Source of the DNA: Amycolatopsis sp. EV170708-02-1
GTDB taxonomy: Bacteria > Actinomycetota > Actinomycetes > Mycobacteriales > Pseudonocardiaceae
Reading direction: 5' to 3'
DNA: 64,000 bases
NCBI RefSeq assembly: GCF_022479115.1
Contig: NZ_CP092497.1
Location: 7,626,001-7,690,000, forward strand
Within the stretch, counting starts at the first letter, position 1. Each line of letters begins with the position of its first letter. Shown here in pieces: positions 1 to 8,913 of this stretch. The notes beneath the pieces are model-generated. The model saw nothing but the letters and a program-made list of their open reading frames with translations, was not told where the DNA came from and made no database searches. The translations under genes were made by a program, and so were the position numbers.

Positions 1-425
1 ATCATCCGGCCGAGCCGCTTCGGCCCCACCATCGTCGCGAACAGGATCTGTCCCGCCGGGACCAGCAGTCCGCCCGCGGCGCCCTGCAGGACACGGAAGG
101 CGATCAGCGCTTCGACCGAGGGCGCCGCCGCACAGAGCGTCGAGAAGACCGCGAACAGACCGACGCACACCAGCCACAGCCGCGTCGTCCCGAAGCGACG
201 GCTCGCCCAGCCGCTCACCGGCACCATCGCGGCGAGCGCGAGCAGGTAGCCGGTGGCGATCCACTGGGCGGTACCGAGCGGTGCACGGAATCCGGCAGCG
301 ATCGTGCCGAGCGCGACGGTGACGACGGTCGACGTGAACATCGACAGGAATCCGCCGAGGGTCAGGATCGCGGCCGTCCCCCACAACGCCGGGGTCAGAC
401 GCTCCTCATCGGGACTTCCGATCAT
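1..425 (-). CDS. MFS drug transporter, DHA2-type (5' part only)
   Basis: This is the N-terminal 141 residues of a major facilitator superfamily exporter; the rest lies beyond the left edge. The reading frame starts at the ATG ending at 425. It shows a hydrophobic first helix (GTAAILTLGGFLSMF) followed by TVVTVALGTIAAGF and QWIATGYLLALAAMVPVSGW, the arrangement of EmrB/QacA-like 14-helix proton antiporters. The motif-A-like loop SRRFGTTR and LQGAAGGLLVPAGQ, typical of the DHA2 group, are also visible. It is divergent from a TetR gene across a 32-bp palindrome, the usual layout of an efflux pump and its repressor. The exported compound cannot be told from sequence. The family call is firm; the subfamily is likely. 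Confidence 0.85.
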   Translation of the reverse strand, partial: MIGSPDEERLTPALWGTAAILTLGGFLSMFTSTVVTVALGTIAAGFRAPLGTAQWIATGYLLALAAMVPVSGWASRRFGTTRLWLVCVGLFAVFSTLCAAAPSVEALIAFRVLQGAAGGLLVPAGQILFATMVGPKRLGRM

Positions 426-438
426 CCTACCTGCCGAT

Positions 439-470
439 CTTATCGCTGTTAAGATCTTAACGGTGATAAG
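439..470. promoter_or_regulatory. Palindromic operator between MFS and TetR genes
   Basis: A 32-bp near-perfect palindrome centred on AGATCT, with left arm CTTATCGCTGTTAAG and right arm CTTAACGGTGATAAG. It lies between the divergent start codons at 425 and 518, where both promoters must be. TetR-family regulators bind such sites and usually repress both genes. The match to the neighbouring TetR is inferred from position. Confidence 0.75.
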
Positions 471-517
471 AACCGGCCGAGTTGTCAACTCCGATACGGA
501 CGGGCGAAGGTGTGCGC

Positions 518-1075
518 ATGGTCGTGAGACGGGATGGCTACGTCCGAGCCGCGCTGGAACTCCTCGACGAGGTCGGGCTGGACGGATTGAGCCTGCGCAA
601 GCTCGGGGAGAAGCTCGGCGTGCGCGGCCCCGCGCTCTACACGCATTTCGAGAGCAAGCAGGCGCTGCTCGACCAGATGGCCGAAACCATGCTGGACGAC
701 CGGCTCGCCCCGCTCGACGATCCGGCGGCGATGGACGACTGGGCCGGGTGGCTGGCCCGGCGCGCCCGCACCATCCGCGCCACGCTGCTGTCCTACCGGG
801 ACGGTGCCCGCCTGCACGCCGGCTCCCGCCCCACCGGCCGGTCGGCGATGACACCGCTGATCAAACCGTTGCTGCGGGCGGGTTTCACCGAAGAGGACGC
901 GACGCACGCCATCCTCGCGATCAGCCGGTACACCCTCGGCTGCGCGATCGACGAACAGCAGCACGTCGAGGGCGGCCACGACGAGGATCCGGCCGCCTCG
1001 TTCGAATACGGCCTCGCACGTCTGATCGCCGGGCTCCGCGCCGACGTCGAGCTCGCGAATCCGGACGTCGCCTAG
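518..1075 (+). CDS. TetR-family transcriptional repressor
   Basis: A 185-residue regulator. An N-terminal helix-turn-helix (ALELLDEVGLDGLSLRKLGEKLGVRGPALYTHF, about residues 9-41) is followed by an all-helical ligand domain resembling the tetracycline-repressor C-terminal family (TetR_C). I chose ATG 518 because GAAGG sits 7 nt upstream; a TTG at 482 would add 12 residues but lacks a ribosome site. It is divergent from the MFS exporter, so it most likely represses the exporter and itself until an exported drug binds. The operator at 439-470 fits that role. The ligand is unknown. Confidence 0.88.
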   Translation: MVVRRDGYVRAALELLDEVGLDGLSLRKLGEKLGVRGPALYTHFESKQALLDQMAETMLDDRLAPLDDPAAMDDWAGWLARRARTIRATLLSYRDGARLHAGSRPTGRSAMTPLIKPLLRAGFTEEDATHAILAISRYTLGCAIDEQQHVEGGHDEDPAASFEYGLARLIAGLRADVELANPDVA

Positions 1076-1098
1076 GCGCATTCAGAGGACGAAACGCG

Positions 1099-1761
1099 TC
1101 ACGACCAGAGGTAGCGGCGTTCCGGTCGCCCGGTCCCGCCGTACTTGAGCGTCACCTCGGCCTTCCCCGTCGCCACGAAATGCTCCAGGTACCGGCGCGC
1201 GCTCACCCGCGCGACGCCGGTCGCCTCGGCGCATTCGCTCGCCGACATCCCACCGGCCGCGCCCCGCAGCGCGGTCTCCACCAGCCGCGCGGTCTCGGCG
1301 GTGAGTCCCTTGGGCAGCACGGGTTTCGCGCTCGGCCGCGCGCCGAAGACCTGGTCGACGTCGGCCTGCCCGGCCTCGGCGAGCCGGTCCAGGCGCCGGT
1401 GCAACGACGCGAAATGGGTGAGCTGATCGCGCAGCGACGCGTACTCGAACGGCTTGATCAGATAGTGCAGCACCCCGCCCCGCATCGCCTGCCGCACGGT
1501 TTCCACGTCGGTCGCGGCGGTGATCAGGATGACGTCGACGTCTTCGGTCGCGCGCAGTTCGCGCAGCACCGAAAGCCCGTCGAGATCGGGAAGATAGACG
1601 TCCAGCAGCACCAGATCCGGTTTCAGCTCCCGCGCCAGGCGGAGCGCGTCGGCGCCGGTGTGCGCGACCCCGACCACCGCGAAACCCTCCGTCCGTGTGA
1701 CGTATCCACTGTGGACCTTCGCGACCATGAAATCGTCGTCGACGACGAGCACCTTGATCAT
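1099..1761 (-). CDS. CitB/DcuR-type response regulator
   Basis: A 220-residue response regulator of the CitB/DpiA/DcuR group, which controls carboxylate uptake and metabolism. The receiver domain (residues 1-120) has the acidic pocket VVDDD (D8-D10), the phospho-acceptor D54 in LLDVYLPDLDG, and the conserved Thr/Lys in LITAAT and LIKPF. The C-terminal part (about 150-220) is a winged-helix reader (MSASECAEATGVARVSARRYLEHF). Its ATG at 1761 overlaps the kinase stop (ATGA), so the two are translationally coupled. A longer reading frame begins upstream inside the kinase, but the coupled ATG starts exactly at the receiver domain. Its likely target is the divergent tctCBA operon. Confidence 0.92.
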   Translation of the reverse strand: MIKVLVVDDDFMVAKVHSGYVTRTEGFAVVGVAHTGADALRLARELKPDLVLLDVYLPDLDGLSVLRELRATEDVDVILITAATDVETVRQAMRGGVLHYLIKPFEYASLRDQLTHFASLHRRLDRLAEAGQADVDQVFGARPSAKPVLPKGLTAETARLVETALRGAAGGMSASECAEATGVARVSARRYLEHFVATGKAEVTLKYGGTGRPERRYLWS

Positions 1762-3296
1762 CGCGGCAACCTCGCCGTGAACACCGCGCCGCCGGAGTTG
1801 TGCACCTCGACCGAGCCTCCTCGCCGCACGCACGCCTGCCTGATCAGCGCGAGCCCGAGGCCGCGCTGGCCGTGCGCGGCGGCCTTCGTGGTGAAGCCGT
1901 GCTCGAACACTTCCTCCGCGATCTCCGGGGCGACCCCCGGCCCGGAGTCACGGACCTCCACCCGCACTTCGTCCTCCTCCTGCCAGACCCCGACCTCGAT
2001 CCAGCCCCGCTCACCACCCAGCGCGTCCAAGGCGTTGTCGACGAGATTTCCCAGCACTGTCACCAAATCCGTGGAAAGGGCGTCCTCGACGCGGTCCAGT
2101 TCGCTGTCCGGGGCCATCCGCAGCCCGACCCCGCGTTCCGCCGCGAGCGACGCCTTCGCGATCAGCAGCGCCGCCACCGCCGGGTCGCCGACGCGTGAGC
2201 CGACCTCCGCACGCCACTCCCCCTGCGCCGAGCTGATCCGGCTGACGTAGCCGCGGACCTCTTCGTATTCCCCGAGTTCCAGCAGCCCGGAGATGGTGTG
2301 CAGCCGGTTGCTGAATTCGTGCGCCTGCGCTCGCAACGTGTCGGTGGCGTGCCGGCTGGCGTCGAGTTCGTCCCGCAGGGTCATCAGATCGGTGCGGTCC
2401 CGCAGGGTGACCACGGCTCCCCGCACGTCGATCGGCATCCGGTTCAGCGTGAGCACCTTCCCTTGCCGCAGCACGATCTGGTCGGCGCCGGTCGCGCGGC
2501 CGGTGAGCAGGTCGCGGATGCGTTCGTTGAGGTCGAGGTCCTCGACCGACCGGCCGACGGCGTCGTCCGGCAGCGCCAGCAGTGCGCGCGCCTGATCGTT
2601 CACCAGGGTGATCCGGTGCTGCGGGTCCAGGCCGACGACGCCCTCCTTGATGCCGTGCAGGAGCGCCTCCCGGTTCTCGACCAGCGCGGTGATCTCGTGC
2701 GGTTCCAGGCCGAGCGTCTGGTTCTTCACCCGCCGTGCCAGCAGCAGCGAACCGCTCACCCCGATCACCAGCGCGACCCCCAGCACGCGCAGGGCGTTGT
2801 CCGGCGAGTCGAGGAAACCGGCGAAGAATCCGGGCGACTTCGAGCCCGCCGCGACCATGCGGACCACCTTGCCGCCCTTCTCGTCCAGCACCGGGACGTG
2901 CGCCACGATCGAACCGTCGAGTTCGCCGACCCACGACCGTCCGGAAAGGACGGTGCTGTCGCCGAGGTCGAGCAGCGTGCGCACCTGCCCCGGATCAGGT
3001 GACGCGAGCACATAACGGTCCGCTCCCGCGATCACGACGAAATCGACCCCGGAGAGGCTTCGCGCGGTCTCCGCGGGCGCGTTCAACTCCCACGGGCCGT
3101 TTTCGAGATCGCCCACGATGCCCTGCGCGGCGACACTCTCCGCGACCGAGAGCGCCCGGCGTCCTTCGGTGGTGCGGAAGTTGTTCCCCGCCTGGGTGAC
3201 GGCCAGGACGCCCACCGCGCACAGTAGGCAGGTGACGACTACCAGTTGCCATACGAGGAGCTGGCGGGCCAGTGAACCCCGAGCACCCATCGCCAC
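1758..3296 (-). CDS. CitA/DcuS-type sensor histidine kinase
   Basis: A 512-residue membrane sensor kinase. TM1 is about residues 12-35, followed by an extracytoplasmic PAS-like sensor (about 38-165), TM2 (about 169-188), a cytoplasmic PAS domain (about 205-300), then the dimerisation/ATPase core. The phospho-acceptor is H326 in AHEFSNRLHTISGLLELG, the CitA/DcuS-type H-box; the N-box (LVDNALDALGG), the G1 box (DSGPGV) and G2 (GQRGLGLALI) follow. Family members sense citrate, malate, fumarate or other carboxylates. It is co-translated with the response regulator and divergent from a tripartite tricarboxylate transporter, so it probably senses that transporter's substrate. A second ATG two codons in is an equally good start. 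Confidence 0.92.
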   Translation of the reverse strand: MAMGARGSLARQLLVWQLVVVTCLLCAVGVLAVTQAGNNFRTTEGRRALSVAESVAAQGIVGDLENGPWELNAPAETARSLSGVDFVVIAGADRYVLASPDPGQVRTLLDLGDSTVLSGRSWVGELDGSIVAHVPVLDEKGGKVVRMVAAGSKSPGFFAGFLDSPDNALRVLGVALVIGVSGSLLLARRVKNQTLGLEPHEITALVENREALLHGIKEGVVGLDPQHRITLVNDQARALLALPDDAVGRSVEDLDLNERIRDLLTGRATGADQIVLRQGKVLTLNRMPIDVRGAVVTLRDRTDLMTLRDELDASRHATDTLRAQAHEFSNRLHTISGLLELGEYEEVRGYVSRISSAQGEWRAEVGSRVGDPAVAALLIAKASLAAERGVGLRMAPDSELDRVEDALSTDLVTVLGNLVDNALDALGGERGWIEVGVWQEEDEVRVEVRDSGPGVAPEIAEEVFEHGFTTKAAAHGQRGLGLALIRQACVRRGGSVEVHNSGGAVFTARLPR

Positions 3297-3326
3297 CTCC
3301 GCGTGACCACAAAGAACAAAAGAACC

Positions 3327-3370
3327 CTTAGGCGTCTAAGCGAGACATCTCTGTTTACACGAGTGCAACA
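3327..3370. promoter_or_regulatory. Candidate operators in the CitAB/tctCBA intergenic region
   Basis: Two imperfect inverted repeats lie in the 108-bp divergent region. One at 3327-3340 reads CTTAGG CG TCTAAG; the other at 3352-3370 has arms TGTTTACAC and AGTGCAACA. Either may be bound by the phosphorylated CitB-type regulator encoded next door. The arms are short and imperfect, so the assignment is tentative. Confidence 0.4.
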
Positions 3371-3404
3371 TGTCCAACCACGCGGCAGAGAGGCGGGGAT
3401 CACA

Positions 3405-4391
3405 GTGAAGCCCAGTAGCTGGTTGGCCATCGCGGCGGCGCTCGTCGCCGTTTTGCTGGTGCCACCGTTGCTCACCCCGGGCAGCGAGGCCGACGAGGGC
3501 TCGCAGATCCGGTCGTTGCGGGTACTCGTGCCCAACGCGCCCGGCGGCGGTTACGACATCACGGCGCGGACCGCGACCAAGGCCATGGAGGACGCCGACC
3601 TGCTCGGTAACGCGGAGGTGTTCAACCTCCCCGGCGCCGGCGGCACGGTCGGCCTCGGCCGCACGGTGGCCGAACGCGGCAACGGCAAACTCGTCATGTC
3701 GATGGGGCTCGGCGTCGTCGGCAGCGTGTTCACGAACAAGTCGCCGTCTTCGCTGCTCGACACCACACCGGTGGCGAAGCTGATCGAAGAGTCGGACATC
3801 GTCGTGGTCGGCAAGGATTCGCCGTACCAGAACATCGGGCAGCTGCTCGAAGCCTGGAAGCGGGACCCGGGCGCGGTCCAGGTCGGCGGCGGTTCGTCCC
3901 CCGGCGGGCCGGACCACCTGGCGCCGATGCTGATGGCGAAGGCGATCGGGCTCGCGCCCAAATCGGTCAACTACGTCCAGTACGACGGCGGCGGCGAGCT
4001 GCTCGCGTCGGTGCTCGGCGGCAAGGTCGCGTTCGGCGTCTCCGGTGTCGGCGAATACCGCGACCAGATCGCGGCGGGCACGCTCCGGGTCCTGGCGGTG
4101 ACGAGCGAGAAGCGGCTCCCCGGGATCGACGCGCCGACGCTGACCGAGTCCGGTGTGGACGTGAAGTTCACGAACTGGCGCGGCATCGTCGCGCCGCCGG
4201 GCATCACCGAGTCGGACCGCGCGAAGCTGGTGAGCCTGTTCGAGCGGTTACAGAAGACGCCGCAGTGGCAGGAAGCCTTGCAGCGCAACGGATGGACCGG
4301 CGCGTTCGCGCCCGGTGAGCAGTTCGGTTCGTTTCTCAAAGAGGAGAACACTCGAGTGGCAACGGTGCTGAAAGAGCTGGGTCTGGCATGA
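3405..4391 (+). CDS. tctC: TctC: tripartite tricarboxylate transporter solute-binding protein
   Basis: A 328-residue extracytoplasmic binding protein of the TctC (Bug) family. After a charged start, residues 5-24 form a hydrophobic export segment without a lipobox cysteine. The mature part begins with RVLVPNAPGGGYDITART, the family hallmark ligand loop (P-PGGxxD), and continues through PGAGGTVGLG and SSPGGPDHLAP. I chose GTG 3405, preceded by a GGCGGGG-rich ribosome site; an upstream ATG at 3303 would add 34 residues with no signal character. It is first in tctCBA, overlapping tctB by 4 bp. It delivers a carboxylate (citrate or a related acid) to the TctAB membrane pair. Confidence 0.92.
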   Translation: MKPSSWLAIAAALVAVLLVPPLLTPGSEADEGSQIRSLRVLVPNAPGGGYDITARTATKAMEDADLLGNAEVFNLPGAGGTVGLGRTVAERGNGKLVMSMGLGVVGSVFTNKSPSSLLDTTPVAKLIEESDIVVVGKDSPYQNIGQLLEAWKRDPGAVQVGGGSSPGGPDHLAPMLMAKAIGLAPKSVNYVQYDGGGELLASVLGGKVAFGVSGVGEYRDQIAAGTLRVLAVTSEKRLPGIDAPTLTESGVDVKFTNWRGIVAPPGITESDRAKLVSLFERLQKTPQWQEALQRNGWTGAFAPGEQFGSFLKEENTRVATVLKELGLA

Positions 4392-4882
4392 CCACGTGGC
4401 TGAAAGGACGCTCCGAACTCGGAGTGAGCGTGGTGCTCGTGGTGCTCGGCGTGCTGGTGCTGACCGACGCGCTGAGCATTCCCACCGACTTCGCCCAGCG
4501 CGGTCCCGTGGGGCCGAAGGCGGTACCGGTCCTGGTCGGCTCGCTGCTGCTGATCGTCGCGGTGCTGCTGGCGCGCGACGTCCTGCGCGGCGGCAAGGGC
4601 GAGGCCGAGGGCGGCGAGGACATCGACCTCACCGCGCCCGCCGACCTGCGCACGGTCCTGTTGCTGTGCGGTGCCTTCCTCGCCAACGCGGCGCTGATCG
4701 GCCTCGTCGGGTTCCCGATCTCGGGCGCGATCCTGTTCTGGGGCGCGGCGTTCGCCCTCGGCAGCCGCAACCTGGTGCGTGACCCGCTGATCGCGGCGGG
4801 TATGTCGGTCGTGACCTTCCTGATCTTCAACAACCTGCTCGGTGTCCCGCTGCCCGGTGGCCCGTTGATGGAGGTGTTCTGA
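4388..4882 (+). CDS. tctB: TctB: small membrane subunit of tricarboxylate transporter
   Basis: A 164-residue membrane protein of the TctB family. There are about four hydrophobic helices (near residues 12-30, 50-66, 90-125 and 135-155) and a short acidic cytoplasmic loop ([12 protein letters not shown]). Family members form the small subunit beside TctA. It overlaps tctC (ATGA) and tctA (TGATG), so the three are translated from one message. Family identity is supported mainly by gene order, size and topology, since TctB sequences are weakly conserved. Confidence 0.88.
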   Translation: MTTWLKGRSELGVSVVLVVLGVLVLTDALSIPTDFAQRGPVGPKAVPVLVGSLLLIVAVLLARDVLRGGKGEAEGGEDIDLTAPADLRTVLLLCGAFLANAALIGLVGFPISGAILFWGAAFALGSRNLVRDPLIAAGMSVVTFLIFNNLLGVPLPGGPLMEVF

Positions 4883-6399
4883 TGCTGCAGCAACTCATCG
4901 ACGGGTTCGGCACCGCGCTGACCCCGACGCACCTCGCGCTCGCCGCGCTCGGTGTGCTGCTGGGCACCGCGATCGGTGTGCTGCCGGGGATCGGCCCCGC
5001 CATGGCCGTGGCCCTGCTGCTGCCGGTGACCTACGGTATGGAGCCGACGGCGGCGTTCATCATGTTCGCCGGCATCTACTACGGCGGCATGTTCGGCGGC
5101 TCGACGACGTCGATCCTGCTGAACACGCCGGGTGAGAGCTTCTCGGTGGTCGCCGCGATCGACGGAAACCCCATGGCGCGCAAGGGCCGGGGCGCGCAAG
5201 CGCTGGCCGCGGCCGCGATCGGGCACTTCGTCGGCGGCATCCTCGGCACGATGGCGCTGGTGCTGCTGGCGCCGATCATCGCGAAGTACGCGGTGGACAT
5301 CGGCGCGCCCGACCTGTTCGCGATCATGGTGCTGGCGTTCATCGGGGTGACCTCGGTGCTCGGCAACTCGCGGATCCGCGGTGTCGCTTCGCTGCTGATC
5401 GGCCTCACCATCGGGCTCGTCGGCCTGGACGAGATGACCGGCCAGTCGCGCCTGACCTTCGGTTCGCTGCATCTGGCGGACGGCATCGACGTGGTGATCG
5501 TGGCGGTCGCGCTGTTCGCCGTCGGGGAATCGCTGTGGGTCGCCGCGCATCTGCGGCGCAACACCTTCAAACCGATCCCGGTCGGCAGGCCGTGGCTCTC
5601 GCGCGCCGATCTGAAGCGGACCTGGAAGCCGTGGCTGCGCGGTCCGGTGATCGGGTTCCCGTTCGGGGCCATCCCGGCCGGTGGCGCGGAGATCCCGACT
5701 TTCCTTTCGTACCTGACCGAAAAGCGGCTGTCGAAGCACAAGGACGAGTTCGGCAAGGGCGCCATCGAAGGGGTCGCGGGTCCGGAGGCGGCCGCGTCGT
5801 CCTCGGCGGCGGGCACGCTGGTCTCGATGCTGACGCTGGGCCTGCCGACCACCGCGGTCGCGGCCGTGATGCTGGCGGCGTTCCAGCAGTACGGCATCCA
5901 GCCGGGCCCGCTGCTGTTCGAACGCGAGTCGAAGCTGGTGTGGGGCCTGATCGCCTCGCTGTTCGTCGGCCTGACGCTGCTGCTGGTGCTGAACCTGCCG
6001 CTGGCGCCGCTGTGGGCGAAGCTGCTGCGCATCCCGCGGCCGTACCTCTACGCGGGCATCCTGTTCTTCGCCAGTGTCGGCGCGTACGCGGTCAACGCGG
6101 ACATCTTCGACCTGCTGGTGATGTTCGTGATCGGCCTGATCGGGTTCGCGATGCGCCGCTACGGATTGCCGGTGCTGCCGGCGATCATCGGCGTGATCCT
6201 CGGCCCGGCCGCCGAACAGCAGATGCGGCGCGCGCTGCAGCTCAGTGACGGCGAGCTGACCGGGCTGGTCAACACCCCGTTCGCGATCGTGGTCTACGTG
6301 ATCATCCTGGTGATCCTGTTCTTCCCGTTGATCAAGCGTTTCCTGCCCGCCCGGCCCACCGCACCCGAGCCGGAGCCCAAGGACAAGGTCGACGCCTGA
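4882..6399 (+). CDS. tctA: TctA: large membrane subunit of tricarboxylate transporter
   Basis: A 505-residue polytopic membrane protein with 10-12 helices. Family motifs are clear: [22 protein letters not shown] (about residues 33-54), [25 protein letters not shown] (about 61-85) and [32 protein letters not shown] (about 293-325). This is the transport subunit that moves the carboxylate using the ion gradient. It is the last gene of tctCBA and is followed 13 bp later by a strong hairpin terminator. Expression is presumably switched on by the divergent CitAB-type pair. Confidence 0.95.
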   Translation: MLQQLIDGFGTALTPTHLALAALGVLLGTAIGVLPGIGPAMAVALLLPVTYGMEPTAAFIMFAGIYYGGMFGGSTTSILLNTPGESFSVVAAIDGNPMARKGRGAQALAAAAIGHFVGGILGTMALVLLAPIIAKYAVDIGAPDLFAIMVLAFIGVTSVLGNSRIRGVASLLIGLTIGLVGLDEMTGQSRLTFGSLHLADGIDVVIVAVALFAVGESLWVAAHLRRNTFKPIPVGRPWLSRADLKRTWKPWLRGPVIGFPFGAIPAGGAEIPTFLSYLTEKRLSKHKDEFGKGAIEGVAGPEAAASSSAAGTLVSMLTLGLPTTAVAAVMLAAFQQYGIQPGPLLFERESKLVWGLIASLFVGLTLLLVLNLPLAPLWAKLLRIPRPYLYAGILFFASVGAYAVNADIFDLLVMFVIGLIGFAMRRYGLPVLPAIIGVILGPAAEQQMRRALQLSDGELTGLVNTPFAIVVYVIILVILFFPLIKRFLPARPTAPEPEPKDKVDA

Positions 6400-6412
6400 C
6401 CGGCGGGAACCC

Positions 6413-6443
6413 GGCCCGGCCTCGACTGCCCCGAGGCCGGGCC
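6413..6443 (+). terminator. Hairpin terminator after tctA
   Basis: A perfect 12-bp stem (arms GGCCCGGCCTCG and CGAGGCCGGGCC) with a 7-nt loop, followed by TTCTCCCTCT, starts 13 bp after the tctA stop. This is a typical GC-rich actinobacterial intrinsic terminator. Confidence 0.8.
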
Positions 6444-6468
6444 TTCTCCCTCTCCGGAAGGAGGGATC

Positions 6469-7074
6469 ATGTCCGCGCGAGTGATCTTTCCGGCGCCTCA
6501 CGGCGACAGGATCGGTCTCATGCAGATCCTTCACCGGCCCCCGGCCGTCAGCGACACCGAGCGGCCTGTCCCCCGCTGGGCGACGCGCCTGGCTTACGCG
6601 CTCCCCTGGCTCCTGCTGCCGTCGTGCCTGTGGCGGCTGCCCTTCGCCGTCCATTTCGAAATGGGCCAGGTCCACGATCGCGCGATGCCGGACTACTGGC
6701 TGAGCGTCCCGTACGTCCTCACGCTCAGCGTGCTGTCCGAAGTGATCGCGCTTCTGGCCATCGGGCTGGTCCGAGGCTGGGGCGAAGTGGTGCCCCGATG
6801 GATTCCCTTCCTCGGCGGCAAACCCGTCCGGCCTCTCGCGGCCGCCGTCCCCGCTGTCGTCGGGGGCTTGATCCTCACCGCGCTCTTCACCTCGATCCCC
6901 CTCGGTGACGGCCGGCGGCTCACCGTGTTCGGTATCGCCGAAAACGCCGCTTACGTCAGCGAGGGCTGGGAAACGCTGGCCACGATCTGCATCGCCCCGC
7001 TCACCTTGTGGGGGCCGATCACCATCGTTCTGGGACTCGCCTATCACCACCGCCGCAAGGTAACGAAAGCATAA
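6469..7074 (+). CDS. Hypothetical four-helix membrane protein
   Basis: A 201-residue protein I do not recognise. Four hydrophobic helices are visible: about residues 44-60 (AYALPWLLLPSCLWRLPF), 75-100 (VPYVLTLSVLSEVIALLAIGLV), 122-145 (PLAAAVPAVVGGLILTALFTSI) and 172-192. It ends in a basic tail (HHRRKVTKA), suggesting a cytoplasmic C-terminus. A strong AAGGAGG site sits 4 nt before ATG 6469; a second in-frame ATG at codon 18 is possible. It follows the tctA terminator and so is probably transcribed on its own. No functional motif is apparent. Confidence 0.7.
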   Translation: MSARVIFPAPHGDRIGLMQILHRPPAVSDTERPVPRWATRLAYALPWLLLPSCLWRLPFAVHFEMGQVHDRAMPDYWLSVPYVLTLSVLSEVIALLAIGLVRGWGEVVPRWIPFLGGKPVRPLAAAVPAVVGGLILTALFTSIPLGDGRRLTVFGIAENAAYVSEGWETLATICIAPLTLWGPITIVLGLAYHHRRKVTKA

Positions 7075-7205
7075 CGGCGAGGTCGCGTTTTGAACCGGCT
7101 GTCTCTCGGGGCCGTTTCAGCCAACGCGGAGTCAGTGACGCCGGCGTTGCCGGCGCCGCATCCCCCGGGCTCCGCGCAACGACACCGAACGAGGTGAACA
7201 AGTTC

Positions 7206-8678
7206 ATGCCCCGTAACCAAAGAACCGCCGGCCGCCATCGCATGGCGCGCCGTACCAAGGTCGCCACGGGCGCCACCGCCCTCGCCCTCGCCGTCGGCGG
7301 GATCGTCGTGGTCAACACGACCGGAACCCCCGACGCCGCCAGGGCCGACGGAGCGGACAAAGCGTTCTTCATCGACATCACGAAGGTCCCCCGCGGCAAC
7401 AACGTCAACCTCGACCTCGCGAAACGAGGCGCACGAGGGACGTTCACCGTGGACTGCGGCCGCAACGAGAACGGCCACTTCAACGGCGACAACTTCATCG
7501 CGCAGCCCGGCGTCCGCAATGGAGCCGAACATCTGCACGACTACGTCGGGAACCTGTCGACCAACGCGGATTCGAACAACAAGAGCCTGTTGCGCGCGGG
7601 CACCACCTGCAAGAACGGGGACAAGTCGGCCTACTTCTGGCCGGTCATCCGGATCAACACCGAGGAAGAGGAAGAGAACCAGGCGGCGAACGAAGAGAAA
7701 CTCGCCGCCGATCGCGTCGAAGCGGCCAAGGACGAGGCGGGCGCCCAGGTCGACTGCCCCGACGTCGCCAGCGAACTGGAAGAGGTCCCCGACCAGGCCA
7801 TGCCCGCGGTCGACGAGAACCTCGACGAACTCGACCGGGAGTCCGAGAACGCGAACAACCAGCTGGCGCAAGGAAAACAAGCCGGGCAGGTGCTCGACGA
7901 GCTGAAAAACAAGCGGAAGCCGTCGATCAAGCAGATCGGCGACACCATGCGGCAGGCGGGCAAACCGGTCGCGAAGAACGAAGACCAGCTCGCCGCCTGC
8001 GCGGTGAAGCAGAACGGCAAGGGCGGTCTCGACAACGGCGGCGACAACAGCAACGTCAACGCCGCGGGCGACGCCGAGAAGAAGAAGTCCGACGGCAAGG
8101 CCGCCGACCTGCCCGGCGTCAACGACAACAACGAGATCGGCAACAACGAGGGCGAGATCCAGCGCGCCGAGAAGGTCGACCTGACCTTCACCAGCGGCGG
8201 TGCCCGCCGGGTCGTCGCGATGCCGAAGTTCCTGCGCGTGCTCTACGGCGACGCCAAGCAGAGCACCAACGGCCCGGCCAACGCCCGGCCGAGCTGGACC
8301 TGCACCGGCTTCGAGGACCGGCTCACCGAGCTGTACCCGATCTGCCCGCGGGGCAGCAAGGTCACCCGGATCCACTCGTTCCCGAACTGCTGGGACGGGA
8401 AGAACACCGACAGCGCCAACCACCGCACGCATATCGTGTTCTCCGACCGCAACGGGAAATGCCCGCGTGGCTTCAAGAACGTGCCGCAGCTGCGGATCAC
8501 GCTGGTGTACAACATCCCGCCGGAAGTGCAGGCCGCCGGACAGTACGCGGTGGACGCTTTCGCGCAGGAGAAGCACAACCCGCGCTCCGACCACGACGAC
8601 TTCGCGAACGTCATGTCGCAGCGGCTGATGAACCAGCTGGTGAAGTGCATCAACAGCGGTAAGAGGTGCAAGCAGTAG
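7206..8678 (+). CDS. Secreted DUF1996-domain protein with acidic insert
   Basis: A 490-residue exported protein. Residues 14-45 form a twin-Arg-like/Sec signal (RRTKVATGATALALAVGGIVVV). The DUF1996 fold starts at about residue 54 (FFIDITKVPRG) and includes HLHDYVGN and later SFPNCWDGKNTDSANHRTHIVF, the family's conserved blocks. Between about residues 152 and 322 a long Glu/Asp/Asn/Lys-rich, coiled-coil-like stretch (EEEEENQAANEEKLAADR...) splits the domain. DUF1996 proteins are secreted and occur in fungi and actinobacteria; their function is unclear. ATG 7206 is chosen because the export signal follows it; GTG 7194 and ATG 7242 are alternatives. A hairpin repeat follows the stop. Confidence 0.85.
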   Translation: MPRNQRTAGRHRMARRTKVATGATALALAVGGIVVVNTTGTPDAARADGADKAFFIDITKVPRGNNVNLDLAKRGARGTFTVDCGRNENGHFNGDNFIAQPGVRNGAEHLHDYVGNLSTNADSNNKSLLRAGTTCKNGDKSAYFWPVIRINTEEEEENQAANEEKLAADRVEAAKDEAGAQVDCPDVASELEEVPDQAMPAVDENLDELDRESENANNQLAQGKQAGQVLDELKNKRKPSIKQIGDTMRQAGKPVAKNEDQLAACAVKQNGKGGLDNGGDNSNVNAAGDAEKKKSDGKAADLPGVNDNNEIGNNEGEIQRAEKVDLTFTSGGARRVVAMPKFLRVLYGDAKQSTNGPANARPSWTCTGFEDRLTELYPICPRGSKVTRIHSFPNCWDGKNTDSANHRTHIVFSDRNGKCPRGFKNVPQLRITLVYNIPPEVQAAGQYAVDAFAQEKHNPRSDHDDFANVMSQRLMNQLVKCINSGKRCKQ

Positions 8679-8719
8679 CAAGCGAGCGGAGGCCGCCGCG
8701 GACAGGCGTGTGGTCCCGT

Positions 8720-8765
8720 CTCGTGAGTGGCGAGGACGGTTCTAACCGTCCTCGCCACTCACGAG
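8720..8765. repeat. 46-bp perfect hairpin repeat, copy 1 (bidirectional terminator)
   Basis: Two 22-nt arms (first arm starts CTCGTGAGTGGC and ends GGACGGTT) are separated by CT. The same 46-bp element, same geometry, recurs at 50181-50226 and 54415-54460. Each copy sits between convergent genes; here between the DUF1996 gene and the cyclase-like gene. It probably ends transcription from both sides. Confidence 0.85.
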
Positions 8766-8823
8766 GTCTCTGCGAGAGGGCGCGGCGGGGATGACCCGCG
8801 CCCCCATCCCCCGCGCCGGGGGT

Positions 8824-8865
8824 CCGGTTCCCGGCCCGGCGTAGGGGTACCGGGCCGGGAACCGG
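8824..8865. terminator. 16-bp hairpin downstream of cyclase-like gene
   Basis: A perfect inverted repeat with arms CCGGTTCCCGGCCCGG and CCGGGCCGGGAACCGG and a 10-nt loop lies about 50 bp past the stop of the minus-strand cyclase-like gene. There is no T-tract. With the 46-bp repeat it fills most of the 235-bp convergent gap, and no gene is seen there. Confidence 0.6.
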
Positions 8866-8913
8866 CGAGCGATACGGTTTTCCCTCCCCGGAAACCGGAC
8901 CGCCCGGTCTGGG

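Noticed and set aside
3303..3404. N-terminal extension of TctC from ATG 3303
   Set aside because: The extra 34 residues are basic, run through the regulatory region, and precede the real export signal; GTG 3405 has a ribosome site.
4336..7050. 904-residue open frame on the minus strand opposite tctCBA
   Set aside because: It is Arg/Asp/Gln-rich low-complexity translation antisense to three clear transporter genes; an artefact of high GC.
7044..8681. 545-residue open frame opposite the DUF1996 gene
   Set aside because: Shadow frame; the plus strand encodes a signal peptide and conserved domain blocks, the minus strand does not.
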